Shown here: one piece after another, positions 1 through 12,239 of the stretch
Numbering within the stretch: position 1 is the first letter of the stretch
Layout: each line of letters begins with the position of its first letter
Source of the DNA: Hyposmocoma kahamanoa
Lineage: Eukaryota; Arthropoda; Insecta; Lepidoptera; Cosmopterigidae
Direction of reading: 5' to 3'
Assembly: GCF_003589595.1 (NCBI RefSeq)
Contig: NW_020653200.1
Coordinates: 5,328,036 to 5,392,035, forward strand
DNA length: 64,000 nt
Position numbers and translations under genes: made by a program
The notes under the pieces: model-generated
The model's input: only the letters and a program-made list of their open reading frames with translations
What the model was told of the DNA's origin: nothing
Databases searched by the model: none

Positions 1-1288
1 AATTATACCAACGAATTAATATTATATAAATACTTGATGTACCTATGACGAAGCGCGTTTCGGAACGCATTACTAATTTTTAAACTCAAAATCAAAAGGT
101 TATCTTCGGATGCGTTCTGGTTTAGCATCTCATCAATTTTTATTCTTGCTTGCTTTTAGTCTTGAAATATTTAAAATATTGTATGTTATAAAAAAAAAAT
201 TGTTTGTTAAATAAATAAAAATAAAAAGTCAATTTAATATCAACCATAATAAGAATAAAATATACCAACGGATCAACGGATCTAAATTACATAAATAATG
301 TACGACAAATCACGTAGTTGAATGTGTCATTATAATTTTTTTTTCATCGAAGGAAAAAGTTAGGTACACCTAAGTCCATCGTCAGGTACGAATTTCAAAA
401 AGTTTTTCCTCGCTAGCGTGCAAAAAGCGCCTTCGCGCAGATTTCTAATGAGACAGAAAGCCTTTCCGAGCTAGTAAGGTGAAAAGTTTTTCATTGACCT
501 CTATCGGTAATGAGTAAGTAATATTATGTTTTGCCAAAACTTTATGTACTTTATGTACGAGACCTATGTACGTAATAAAACTGTAATTTCACTGACTAAC
601 GCGGTTTAGTAGAATTTATAAAAAACGCAACATATTTCGACAGTTCTTGACTCTGTTGATATAATTTTAGCATAAAATGTGCCAGTACTAAAACTTTCCT
701 GAAGTATAATAGCGTGTATGCTAAGAATTGGGAATTATATGGATAATTGCTAGGAAGGAGTTACCTTTCGATAGAAATCGTGGCGTGGGTCAAAGAGCAA
801 ACTTTCCCGGGACTCGTCTTTAGCGGGCAAGCGCGGTGCAATAGCTCTACTCGTGATGCTCTTGTGCCGATGGTGAGGTGCTGTGCCGTCGTTATGCGTT
901 TATTTTACTGCTTCCGCATTCGTACGCGGTTCAACGATATTGTAGTAAGCCCAAAAATGACATGTTTTTTTCACTACCTTACACATGTTGCTATTAAGTA
1001 AAGTTACAAAGGCGTGGGTAATGGGTCCTATAATTGAACTTTTCGCTTTCTTGTTTCGTTTTTCGCTTTCTAGTAAAGAAGTTCCTGTTTGAACAATTAT
1101 GATTCCTGTTTAAACATTACTTAGCGATTGGAAGTTGTATTCTGCTTCATCGGAAGAAAGAGTTTAGCAATATAATGGAGAGAGAAAATATCTCTACACA
1201 ATAGGTACCTGCAGGTAAGTGTCATCATCGCTGGATATAACATACAGGTACCTTTAATGTGTGTACCTACTTCGTGTTATAATATATA
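1..1288. other. AT-rich sequence, no gene recognised
   Basis: I see no exon with homology, no terminal inverted repeats and no tRNA-like boxes here. An 84-codon open frame at 747-1001 resembles no family I know and lies in ordinary intergenic sequence. Confidence 0.5.
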
Positions 1289-1547
1289 TTTTTTATAATA
1301 TCAAGTAACGGGACGAATAAGTCGTGCGCCTGAAGATAAGCTACACACCTGTCTATAATAGTTGCAGTGCCACTTAGAGCTTTAAATCGCAAAGATCTGA
1401 GCGGCGCTGCTACTGTGCCTGTCACCCTGAAACATAAGTTGATAAGTCTCATATGCCTGTAATTTCACCAGCACCCTTAAACCCTTCAAAACCGGAACAC
1501 AGTTATGCTGACATTACCGCTTGGCGGCAACTCTACTACTACTAAAT
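1289..1547 (+). repeat. Interspersed repeat family A, near full length
   Basis: This is the first of about ten copies of one repeat family in the window. The family starts with a T-run and ATATCAAGTRACGGGACGAA, carries a conserved core around GCAGTGCCACTYAGAGCTTT and AATCGCAAAGATCTGA, and ends near CTCTACTGCTACTAAA. No terminal inverted repeat and no coding capacity is visible, so its class is unknown. Other copies lie near 16.37, 28.3, 30.2, 36.2, 36.5, 40.2, 49.4, 58.05 and 61.8 kb, in both orientations. Confidence 0.8.
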
Positions 1548-1996
1548 TATAATAATTGGACTCGTGAATGTGTGGATATCTAAAATAAATTAAATACGTT
1601 ATGGATTATTTACTGCCTATCTGTTAAAGTATGACGAATAGTTACTTATTTTTAGGGACTGCCCAGTATACGCATTGTCCACACGATACAATTTACAAAA
1701 GTTTCAAAAATATGTCTCACTGGGAATCAAACTCGAGACTCTATGCGATAGTTGACGACCGGTACTGCTGACTACTGACTTGAAAGTCGTCAAATATAAT
1801 TACACACGCTTTTCGGTTTAATCATTTCTTCAACGAGGTTTTTTAAAAACGTTCCTTTGCTTGCTCACGTCTCATTAAAAAATATGTAAAAGATAGTCAA
1901 GGAGTTGATATAGAAATTTTTAACCTCGGTACTTTTTGAATTTCGTAAGGAAACTGCGTGCATTTCAATCTTATGTCGGTTTGAGATAATTATTAG

Positions 1997-2105
1997 AGTA
2001 AGTTTTTAGTTGAAATTACCTGTACGGTAATTTCAACTAAAAACTTACTACCCGAATCTCACGGTATGTCACATGACAGGCATGTGACATACCGTGAGAT
2101 TCGGG
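1997..2105. repeat. Two adjacent perfect hairpins at a mariner breakpoint
   Basis: The first hairpin has 24-bp arms at 1997-2020 and 2026-2049 around a 5-nt loop. The second has 25-bp arms at 2051-2075 and 2081-2105, also around a 5-nt loop. They are separated by a single base. The right arm of the second hairpin is real mariner coding sequence (residues HVTYREI), so its left arm is an inverted copy added at the point where the transposon is truncated. Confidence 0.9.
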
Positions 2106-2776
2106 AATCTTTAGGCATAAGCATGAGTCAAATACAATCGATACCACACAAACATTTGGGTGTGAAAAAGCTGTGCTCTCGGTGGCTCCCACACAATTTG
2201 ACTGAGGCTCAAAAAACGGGTCGCGTCACTTGGTGCAATGCAATGCTTACCAGATTCAACGAAGGGGCGTCAAATTTGGTGTGGGTCATAGTAATCATAG
2301 TAACAGGTGATGAAACATGGTATAAATCCATGATCCATTACGATTCCAAAACAAAGCAGCAACCGAACGTATGGGTCTTTCGAGATGAGCGGAAACCAAA
2401 CAAAATGGCGCGCGAGGAAAGTGCCTCTAAGCGGATAATTGCTTCTTTTCTTAATAAATCTGGACACGCGGCTTCTGTTGCTGTGGAGAATCGTTGTACC
2501 GTGAATAGCGATTTGTATACGACCATTTGTTTGCCGGGAGTTATTGACAAACTTCGTAAAAATAACCGTAAACGCCGTATCATCTTGCACCACGATAATG
2601 CCAGTTCTCACACAGCCAGACAGACAAATGAATTTTTGAAGGTGAACAACGTTGACCTTATGAGCCATCCCGCGTACAGTCCCGACCTGGCACCTTGTGA
2701 CTTTTATTTATTTCCTAAAATTAAGAACCAGTTACGCGATCAACGATTTTCATCATCTGAGGTTGTCGAAGAGTGA
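2066..2776 (+). pseudogene. Mariner transposase (DD34D), 5'-truncated and interrupted
   Basis: This is a degenerate Tc1/mariner-superfamily transposase, which in the intact family cuts and pastes its element at TA sites. Homology starts at DRHVTYREI, so the N-terminal DNA-binding part is missing. All three catalytic aspartates survive: TGDETW, then HHDNASSHTA, then HPAYSPDLAPCDF, with 34 residues between the second and third (DD34D). A short local duplication around 2281-2305 adds residues just before the first aspartate. The frame ends at a stop beside the junction with an inserted non-LTR element, and the last 15 or so codons reappear after 3459. The ATG at 2066 lies in the hairpin-derived sequence, so it is not the original start. 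It is non-functional. Confidence 0.9.
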
Positions 2777-2780
2777 AAAA

Positions 2781-3458
2781 AAATTGGTTCATTCTTATGA
2801 TTTCATCTGTGCTTAGTTACGGTATCGTATTATGGGGCAACTCAGTAGCTCTAGAAAAAGCCTTCAAGGTGCAGAAGAAATGTATTCGGGCGATCTGCGG
2901 AGCGTGGTCAAATGATAGTTGTAAACCTTTGTTCCAAAACTTAAACATACTGCCTTTGCCATGCATGTACATTAAGGATATATGTATATTCGTAAAGAAT
3001 CACCCTCAACATTATAAAACGCTCGGTCAAATCACTCAAAGACAAACAAGACGTAAAATTATGCACCAATTATTTAAACCTCGCTGCCATAAAGGAATAT
3101 ATGAGAATAACTCGTTCAACATGTCTATACAAATATTTAATCATTTACCATGGGATATTAAGTTACTACAAGGACCTAAATTTAAATCACAATTGACAAA
3201 ATGGCTTTTGACACATTGCTTTTATAGTAATAAGCAATATTTAGATTGTGCTACAAGTAATGGTCATTAATATAAATTGACATATTTTTAATAAGTTTTT
3301 AAAGTATGTAGTAATAATAGAGACCTGTTTAAATTTTATAATATTTGCACACCTGCTTGCAGGTTGAGTACACTGTACCTATTCAAAATCAAGATCTGTA
3401 ATATACTGTATTCTGGCAAATAAATATATTCTATTCTATTCTATTCTATTCTATTCTA
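2781..3458 (+). mobile_element. 5'-truncated non-LTR retrotransposon 3' end, inserted in mariner
   Basis: The open frame 2773-3270 encodes the C-terminal tail of a non-LTR reverse transcriptase of Jockey/CR1 type. Recognisable pieces are SYGIVLWGNS, FKVQKKCIRAICGA, DSCKPLF and NILPLPCMYIKDICIFVK. It lacks the RT catalytic core and the endonuclease, so it is dead on arrival. The element ends in a short tandem ATTCT array (about 3428-3458). A 7-bp target duplication TGAAAAA flanks it at 2774-2780 and 3459-3465, placing it inside the mariner gene. Confidence 0.85.
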
Positions 3459-3590
3459 TGAAAAAGTGCATTAACGCTAAAGGAGAATATTTTGAGAAAC
3501 AATAAATTCATTTCTGACCATTTATAGTATTTTTTTTTATTCATTCCGGAAACTTAAAGTGCGCCTCACGTACTAACATACTTATGACGA
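3459..3590 (+). pseudogene. Mariner transposase C-terminus and 3' end
   Basis: After the inserted element the mariner frame resumes as KKCINAKGEYFEKQ and stop, the family's usual C-terminus (WxxCIxxxGEYFEK). It is followed by an untranslated stretch with TTCATTCCGGAAACTTA, which is shared with the relic at 21231-21393 and is probably the right terminal repeat. I could not find a matching left terminal repeat upstream of 1997. Confidence 0.8.
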
Positions 3591-4640
3591 CCTGATTAGG
3601 AGGCTTTTATATTTAAATTTTCTGAAAATAACCAGTACTTACTCATAACGCTAAACGAGAAACAGTAAATAAAAAAGTGTATTAAATCAATAAAATCTCA
3701 CTTATCAATCCCAACTGGCAATAAAACACACGCTGAACTTTCTCCGCATACTTTTCACAATAACCAACATCAATATGGTCACTGGAATTGTTTCGTCCAG
3801 TGTTACTTTTTGTTACCAACTCTAATTAATCTTTTAAACAGCATTTACGTCTGAAAAAATATGTCCTAGTTATGAATTTATTTTAGTGTAGGTATATGTA
3901 ACGTGACAAGCTGACAAGTTGTTGGATGAAATACAAAACCAATGAAATAATAGTACAACAAGAAATAGCCAATATTCAAAGTTCACATTAGAAGAAAATT
4001 AGCATCAACATCGTAGTATACTTAGATGTTATAGTTGAAATAGGATAATATTACAACAATAATATGACATCAATACAAAAGTGCTCACATTGTTAAAGGC
4101 TGTGTTCAAGAAAAGTGAGTTAAAGAAACTTATCACAGTATTGTATTAACTTAGCTTAACATAAAAAACGTGATATAGTGTGATGTCACATTTTTTGTGA
4201 AAATTGGGATTATTAAGCATGTAATAATAACTAACTTGTCGTTGTAACGAAAGAGACAAGTGAGCCAAAAGAGAATGCTACAAAAGAAGATGCCACAGCA
4301 AAAATGTCTCTTTTGCTCATAGTTTCGTTCATATTGGAGTAAAAATTACGGCGTTTTCACAGAAAATTTATAAATCCAAGATTTACAAAAGTACTAAAAT
4401 TATTTTCGAGCATTTTCAACAGGTACGGTTTTTTACCTAATTTTGGTGGCAATTTATAATTTTGTGTTTTAAGTAAATATTATGGATTGTCATTGTATTA
4501 AAAATTAATTCCAAAAAGAATATCTTACCGGCTCTTCAAAATGTCAAGTAGTAAATTTTGTTTGATCACCAAATTAGAGCATCGTCACCAAAATTAGTAC
4601 ATTGGAGAAAAAACACAAATAAAATCAGAAAAAATAATAA
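3591..4640. other. AT-rich sequence, no gene recognised
   Basis: No exon or structured repeat is apparent, apart from the first copies of a short TCACCAAAATTAG-like motif near 4433 (inverted), 4565 and 4584, which recurs to about 7735. Confidence 0.5.
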
Positions 4641-4654
4641 TATATATTTAATAT

Positions 4655-6915
4655 ATTAGACCAGGATCTTAAATGTTGAGTCTCATGCGGCTAATTGCTT
4701 AGACCTTCTGCTAACAACTGATCCAGGGCGATAGGGGATGCCCCATTGGATACTTCCGACCATTGTCTGGTGAAAACTGTGTCCGTATACTTCCCACCCG
4801 ATCAGAACTCTAGTGGTATGAGACGGGTGTAGTGATACAAGTTGGCAGATTGGGACGAAATGCGCCATTTCTTTGCTTCGTATTCCTGGAAGGCTTGCTT
4901 TTCTTCAGGAGACTCGTTGAGCTGCGCTGAAGCTGTAGTCGAAGTTTTGCGTTTGGGTATGGAGTATTACATACCATACTCTGAGGTACCCAATGGTCCC
5001 CAAGCTCGGCTATGGTTTAGCGCTGACTGTAGCCATGCTGATGCACAAAAACAGTCCACGTACCAATCTTGGGCAGACGCTCGACTACGCAAAGCGCCGA
5101 GCACACGGAATCTAAAGAATGTTTTTAATAAGGCCGCCAAGAACTCAAAAACGTGTTACGTAGTGCCAAGTTCGACCTTATACGCTGCATAGGAGCCAAG
5201 CTTCCCTCTTATACAGTAGTTAACAAATCCTTTTGGTCCCTAGCCAAAGCGGTCGAAACTATCTTTTGTCGCCCATCTTTACCACCTCTGCTGAAGCCGA
5301 ACGGCTCGGTGACTCATATTGTGGAAGAGAAGCAATCTTTTTGCCTCACTCTTTGCAGAGAGTTCGCATATGGATGCCGCAGGGAATCTACCACCTACCT
5401 TACCTCAGGCTGGCTGCACTATGGCACCAGTTCGCATACGCCAAAAAGAGGTACTTAGATCTCTGCGGACGTGGGCCAGATGGAATTCCAGCAATAGTCC
5501 TGCGTAACTGTGCGCCTGAGTTGTCTCCTGTTCTCACACGACTGTATTGCCTCTCACTAGAGACTGACATAGTTCTCAGATCGTGGAAACTTGCAAATGT
5601 GGAAGCTTGCACACGTACAACCTGTGCCGATAAAAGGAAGCACAGCTGACCCTGTCAACTATAGACCCATGTCAGTTACTTCCATTCTATGCAAGACTAG
5701 GTATGGAACTTGTACTCAACAACCATCTCCTGTCGCGCCTTGATTGCCAAAATAGATTCCGGCGGGGGCGATGTACTGGGGATCTTGTTATGCCTGCAAC
5801 ATATGGAGCGAGGCTATAGAAAAGCAAGGTGAAGCACTTGCAGTATCTTTGGACATTATATTATTACAATTGGATCTCGGATTTCTTGAGGAAACGTTCG
5901 ATTGGAGTGGTAGAACTACTACAACTACTTAGAACTACTCTTCCGAACATCGGGCGATTGATGCCAGAGTACCTCAGGGTTCCGTACTGTCTGCAACTCT
6001 CTTTCTGCTGCATATCAATGATATGTTAGTTCTAGATGCCTTTGCGTATGCTGACGACAGCACGGTTGTAGGTAGGTACTTGATCAACGCAGGGGTCAGT
6101 GGAGAGGACATCCAGTCTTGTCGAGACTCCATGGTTAGTCGTTTCGATTTGACACTTAAGGTCTCCGATTAGGGCGATGCCAATCTTGCCAAAATGCTAT
6201 CAAAACACAGGCGTGTCTATTCTCCATAAAACAGAGTTTCCTTGACCTGACTTCGACTTTTCGTGATGTATACCGATAGCCGATTGTCTCTAGCTTCTTA
6301 GGATGAACCTGTCCTCCAATTTTAACTTTGGCAGATACATAGACATCCATGGCCAAAAATGCATCCAGGAAGATTGGCATCGTTTCCAGAGTGAGGCGTT
6401 ACTTCGCACCGGGACAGTTGCTTCAACTGTACCAAGCACGAGCCCGTTCGTGTTTAGAGTACTGCTTCCACCTATGGGATGGCTCTGCTACATACTAACT
6501 GGTCACTTTGGATTCAATCGACAAGCGTGCTAAGAGGCTTACTGGTAACACGAAATTAGTAGATGCGAAGCTGCAGAGCCTTGAACACCGCCGTAAATTT
6601 GCCTGCTTATCGATATTCTACAGGATATATCACGGAGAGTATGCGATGGAATTACACGATTTAATTCCGCCTTCCCCTTCACCGGGGGACTAGACGTAGG
6701 CTTGGGTTCCACCCCTATGTTGTGCATATGCCAAAGATTCGCATGAAGCGTTACGCTTCCACATTTATATGGGCAAACGGCTATGGAGTGGAAATCCATG
6801 CCTGCAGACTTATTCCCTGATTGCTATAACTTGGGCCTTTTCAAGGCGAGATTGAATAGGCAATATTTAGGTGTGCATGCTCCATCGTCGACCTCATCGT
6901 CACTGTCCACCAGGT
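4655..6915 (+). pseudogene. Jockey-like non-LTR retrotransposon, heavily decayed
   Basis: The order of a LINE ORF2 can be followed across frameshifts and stops. The end of an AP-type endonuclease lies around 4690-4770 (LLTTDPGR, then the degraded SDHxLV region). The linker follows at 4842-5192 (ADWDEMRHFFASY, AYQSWADARLRKAP-like). RT begins at 5460 (GRGPDGIPAIVLRNCAPELSP), then PVNYRPMSVTSILCKTR near 5655. VPQGSVLSATLFLLHINDML follows near 5970 and the catalytic FAYADD at about 6042-6060. The C-terminal tail is at 6508-6690 (IDKRAKRLTG, HRRKFACLSIFYRIYHGEY). The 3' end TCGACCTCATCGTCACTG at 6885-6905 recurs, diverged, at 19671-19714. At least five frame changes make it non-functional. Confidence 0.85.
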
Positions 6916-8634
6916 GAGATGAAGGTCAAATGCGCACTTACATTTTGTATGAAAAAGTGTCGTTATTACGCATGATTATAAATTTTCAGTGTCGGTAAAA
7001 ATGTTTATAATAGAAATAGAAAATTTATAATTTAAATGAACTTTGATTTGTTTTCCAACACTATTGATTTGTAGCCAACAACAGACTTATTATGACAAAA
7101 AAAACTACTTACTTTGTAATTTTGGCGGTAAGATACAATTTTGGTGAACACAGATAAATCACCAAAATCACCAAAATTGTGTCACCAAAATTGGAAAATT
7201 AGCAAAAAGTTATTTTAAAAAACACACTTTAAGTTAAGGCAACATTAGTTATAGCATATCATAGGTACCCAAAATCAACATTCAAAATGCATACAGCATT
7301 ATTTGAGACTTTATTTGTTTCCTCGGTAAAATGGTCACAAAAATTGTTCAGTTTTGGCCCCTATGTCACCTAGTATTAGTACTTACCTTCTTGGCGGGAA
7401 AAGCAACACGATCTCTGCACAATCGATCGCACCGCGTATTAGCGCGACTCTGGAAGGGGCGGGAGGTAGTGATCAGAAAGTTCTCCTAAGTTTACAGTAT
7501 TTGCTAGTGAGCATTTAAAATTGTTCACCAAAATTAGGCTCTTCCCGCGAACGATTGTTCTTAGTACGATATTACTTTATATCAGACAGTTTAATTAATC
7601 AATTATTTAATTACCGACAGTAATATTCACTGAGAATACGGGTGTACCAGTATTTTTTCAAAATATAGTTCAATTTTTTTTCAATCATGAAAACAAGTTT
7701 CAGACCCAGGTTGTGGACGCGTCACCAAAGTTAGAAATCAGTACTAAAAAGAATTATAAATATACTATAACGTCGACGTAGGAATTTTTCTTTAGTGGCT
7801 CCAGGTGAAGATTTGATTACACTTGACTACAAAAAATATTACATTCTATTTTGGCAACATAGACTACAACTTTCGACCACGCGGCGCAAAAATCACATTT
7901 GGGAAAATCATTGAGATAACACGTTGTTCTGGTAAACGGGCGAATGGTAACATTCGTTATTGATGTACTTGTTGATACGACGTCAATACGTACATCAACA
8001 CGCTTCGTACGACATCAAAGTACCCATAACCATCTTGCCAACATCTAATCTAATTATTATTTACGAAATATACAAGTATATAGTGCTAAATTCTGTATCG
8101 TTACACGTGATTGAAGCAATATATCATGTCCTAATTTTAATAAAAATTGTTTTGATAACAGTGTCAACGTAAACGACCTAGGGTAAAGTTATAAATAATT
8201 CATGCGAAATATTTTACAAACACCGTTGACACTTGGCGGTCATGTCAAGGTTGACAAATCTGCACTGCACATTATCTTTCAAGTAATAGACATTTTACAT
8301 TTTAATATTAGTGCTTTCCCTCGCAATAAGTAGTATGGTGTATTATGGCGAAAACAATAAATCTATAATTGCCTAAAAAGCGTGTGGTTTTACATAACTT
8401 CTTTAGCACCACCTACCTGACTTGTACGCATGTATTTTTAGCACTTTTTATTCCAATTAGTTAGTTCACGTTAACCGGCATGTCTTCACTTGCAAAGTTT
8501 TCTTTTGGATTTGGTTCTTGGTGTCGTTATTCTGCTCTGAATATTAAGATCTTCTATTTGCTAAACTAATATAAGTACTTAATGCAACGGGGTTCCAACT
8601 GTTATTATTCGTGGTCTGTAACTCGGTAATAATA
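6916..8634. other. Non-coding, with recurring TCACCAAAATTAG motif
   Basis: No gene is recognised. The motif TCACCAAAATTAG or close variants occurs at about 7136 (inverted), 7159, 7169, 7181, 7527 and 7720. Together with copies near 4433-4597 it surrounds the decayed LINE. A short GC-richer patch at 7390-7475 has no coding homology. An open frame at 7960-8172 is not credible. Confidence 0.45.
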
Positions 8635-9114
8635 GGGGTTAAAGTATGAAATTGCCGATTTGTACTGAAAATCNNNNNNNNNNNNNNNNNNNNNNNNNNN
8701 NNNNNNNNNNNNNNNNNNNNNNNNNNNNNNNNNNNNNNNNNNNNNNNNNNNNNNNNNNNNNNNNNNNNNNNNNNNNNNNNNNNNNNNNNNNNNNNNNNNN
8801 NNNNNNNNNNNNNNNNNNNNNNNNNNNNNNNNNNNNNNNNNNNNNNNNNNNNNNNNNNNNNNNNNNNNNNNNNNNNNNNNNNNNNNNNNNNNNNNNNNNN
8901 NNNNNNNNNNNNNNNNNNNNNNNNNNNNNNNNNNNNNNNNNNNNNNNNNNNNNNNNNNNNNNNNNNNNNNNNNNNNNNNNNNNNNNNNNNNNNNNNNNNN
9001 NNNNNNNNNNNNNNNNNNNNNNNNNNNNNNNNNNNNNNNNNNNNNNNNNNNNNNNNNNNNNNNNNNNNNNNNNGAACCTATTGCAATAAAACGGCAATTT
9101 CATACTTTAACCCC
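8635..9114. mobile_element. TIR DNA transposon containing a 400-N gap
   Basis: Perfect 23-bp terminal inverted repeats beginning GGGGTTAAAGTATGAAAT lie at 8635-8657 and 9092-9114, flanked by TA on both sides as in the Tc1/mariner superfamily. The interior is exactly 400 N (8674-9073), so length and coding content are unknown. The same element, with the same TIRs and a 400-N interior, is at 56125-56656. Confidence 0.85.
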
Positions 9115-9884
9115 TAATACTTATTATCTCGACAATTCTTCTAAACTGAAAGCTAGCATACTAATTTTATTATACGCAAATTTTTTTAAAACGTGGATAT
9201 TGTCTATAAGCCACGGCTTTAAACACACGATTTTAGCCGGATGTAACCTCGTAGTATTGACTCTTTGGCGTTGGGTAGTGAAGATAAAACTATTCAGTGT
9301 ACACAAACTAGTAGCTACGTGTGTCAAACGAAAAAGAATAAAATTTTTTACCAACACTGTGTGGAATGTATTGAAAAAAAAAAGGTATAATATAATACTA
9401 TTTTGAATTGATGTTACGATAGTCATCATATCTTAGTTTTATACCTTAAGAATTCATTTCGAAATAACTTATGAAAAAGTTAAATTTATTCACTGTCTCT
9501 GTGTCACAGTGCGTTACCAGAACTTAGCAAACATAAAATCGTAAAAAACAATGCTTCGACTATTATTTTTTATTACTACGCTATTTTATTCATACTTAAT
9601 CAAATAATTTGATACGATTAGCTTTCAAGAATATTTACGTTTATGGAGTACTATATTAGAGAGAATTTGTTTTTTTCTGTAAATGTACAGTGACAATGGG
9701 ATAAATAGATACTTTTTAGGTTAATTACAAAAATGTTAGCCGATTTTTTATTTTTTTTTAATGTTAGGGATAGCCCTGTGTCGATAAAAAAAGTTGATTC
9801 ACCCTTTTGACTTTTATATTGGCTCTCCGAGCTACTCCTGTAACCCTAAACGTATTATATTGTACTTTCATTAATAATATAAAT
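9115..9884. other. AT-rich sequence, no gene recognised
   Basis: Overlapping open frames on both strands at 9124-9429 resemble nothing known and look fortuitous. No repeat structure is apparent. Confidence 0.5.
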
Positions 9885-10072
9885 AACTGCCTCTTTGACC
9901 GAACGGTTACTTGCCTGGGCTGCCATGCAGAGGTCCCGGGTTCAATTCCCGGGCCGGGTGAAATATTTGTACGGCCTACATTTATTTTTCTCGTGACTTT
10001 GGGTGTAATTTGTGGTTGTCAATGTGTGTGTCCAAGGCATCCGCGCTACAGGGTCTTCCTAGTGCGGAGCTT
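9885..10072 (+). mobile_element. tRNA-derived SINE (family 1), 3'-truncated
   Basis: The head has RNA polymerase III promoter boxes: an A box like TGACCGAACGGTTA at about 9897 and a B box GGTTCAATTCC at about 9939. The body AATATTTGTACGGCCTACAT, TTGGGTGTAATTTGTGGTTG and TAGTGCGGAGCTT is shared with copies at 17049-17252, 19014-19216, 59773-59975 and 63197-63365. The 3' (ATT)n tail of the full copies is lost here. It could be mistaken for a tRNA, but the head lacks a consistent cloverleaf. Confidence 0.85.
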
Positions 10073-10460
10073 AAAAAAATTGGGCGCTACTCGAGGGAAA
10101 CTCACAAAATATAACTTAAATATGTGCTATTTAGCCATCACTTTTCAAAATATTTCTTCTCGAATGTTATGTGAACGATTATTGGATCAGGAAATCCTTA
10201 CAATTATCACTTTGCATAATTACAAATACGAATTATTGTTGAGACTGAGTATTTACAATGTGTATGAAATCCGATTAATTGTGATTACGTAACGATTAAG
10301 AGATGTATCAGTGGGAAGCGATTACCTACAAGAGCGATCAGGTATATCCTTCCGTTGCCGCTCTCACGCTTCCTGCGAGCCTTCGAGGCTCACACATCGG
10401 GGTGAGTGAAAGCGAGCGCGCTCGCCCCACCTGTCGTAGCATGGGGTGGGCCTGCTCTGC

Positions 10461-10505
10461 TATATAAGCCCACACTCAAGGTAAACTAATAGAGTAAAAA
10501 CAGTT
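10461..10505 (+). promoter_or_regulatory. TATA promoter of the first W-tetrad gene
   Basis: TATATAAG begins at 10461, 85 bp upstream of the chosen ATG at 10546. Transcription would start about 30 bp downstream, near 10490-10505. The 130 bp upstream are clearly GC-richer than the surroundings, as expected of a promoter. Confidence 0.6.
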
Positions 10506-10545
10506 TCGGCGTCTCAGCTAGAGGAACAGCTGTCCCCGTCCCATC

Positions 10546-12198
10546 ATGCGAGGGATCTGGAACCTAGTGGTAAGTGTTTTAAAAACTTCATTCAGCGTAA
10601 CGAATCGGATAATACATTTTTTAAATTACTCTCCCGATTTGGGTATAGTGTGATATGTGATGCAGTTCACGGTAAGGAGTTATTAGTAAGAATTAAAGCC
10701 AGCGAATTTTTTTCAAATTAGGCAAATGTAATTAACCTATAGTTTTAATTATTAATACAAAGATCGAACGCTTAAAAGGGCCGTATTGGAACCGATCTTT
10801 GTATTAATAATTATAACAAACTAGTGGAGTAATTTCACAAAAAAAAATTGAATTGGTTAAAAAAAAAAATTGGTGAAACATTCTGACATTTATTTAAAAT
10901 TTTATAACCTATACTTTCTTTCATCATATTGTATAATTATGTTTCTAAGGTTGATTGAAGGCATTTTGGCTTGACTATTTTTAAAATCGAGTTTTTTGCA
11001 GCTATTTCGACAAAGCTTATCACAATTACAGCCCGAAAAAAAAAGGAATATTTAGCGCTGAGAGATATTTTTTTCTTTTCCACAATTACGCGGAAGTCAC
11101 ACTTTGGAATATTAATAACTTCACTGTACAATAAAAGACGCGTTGCAGGAGCGATTGAACGGTGTCTACATTGATCTTCTTGTTAACAATTACATTGGTA
11201 TTCTTTTTTGTTTGCGCCAAAGAATATTCTGCCGCCTCGATTCTCGCCATTGTGGCAAAATTAACAGCATTTAAATGTGTAATTTCTTCATATAAGTACT
11301 AGTGATGAGTCCAACAATTGCATAACGCGAAACGGATCTTACCTTTGTTGATTGTTGTCGGGTCACTAATCCACGATCTTGTTTTTATTAAAATTCAAAT
11401 AAATTTAAAAAAATTGTGGTTATTAAAATTCAAATAATATGGGCACGTAAAAGGGACAACAGACCATATGTTAAGTGAGTAACGTATCATTGCTTGCACA
11501 ATTTAAGTGATTTTTTTTTTCTAATTAAATAAAAATTATTGTAAATATTACGATGTTGTGCCCAACATTGAAATGGCCTCGAATAAAGCACCACTTGTTA
11601 TATATTGTTATGACCAGGAGGTAATCCAGATATGAAATCGGTATTATCATCTCGTTAAACGGACCACTAGATCAAAGTCAATAATTAATTTTCTTGCACG
11701 TCAGGTACCTACTCTGAAAGATGGTCATAAAAGCTGTTAGGGCCGTTTGCGTGTGCTCCTTTTGAACAATTCTTTTAGGTTATGATCGCACAAGACAAGT
11801 GTACACCAATCGCCATTGTCCCCACTGGCGATCCTCGGTTTCATAACGCATTGCGTAATTCGTCCGTGTGTGTGTCATATTATTAGCCTGAGTGCGAATT
11901 GCGCTAATGAACCAGATGAACTTTCTCGGGGAATTTTCACTCCTTAACATAAGCGATGGCATTAATAAATTCGCAGGACACTAATATGGTTGCAAGCAAG
12001 CCATATAGACTCGGTTTTACTTTGATTGCAATAGGTTTTTATATTGAATTAACAAACAAGCGTTAAACGTCAAATTTAATGCATAAACGATAAGCGAACC
12101 AATTATAAAATTCAAGTTAATATGTAATATGATTTATTTAATTTAGTAATTTCAATTATTAAATTTAATATAGTGTTTGGAGTAGTCATTGTAATAGT

Positions 12199-12239
<41 letters not shown>

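Noticed and set aside
9807..10292. 161-codon open frame
   Set aside because: It runs through a tRNA-derived SINE, and the translation changes character at the SINE borders.
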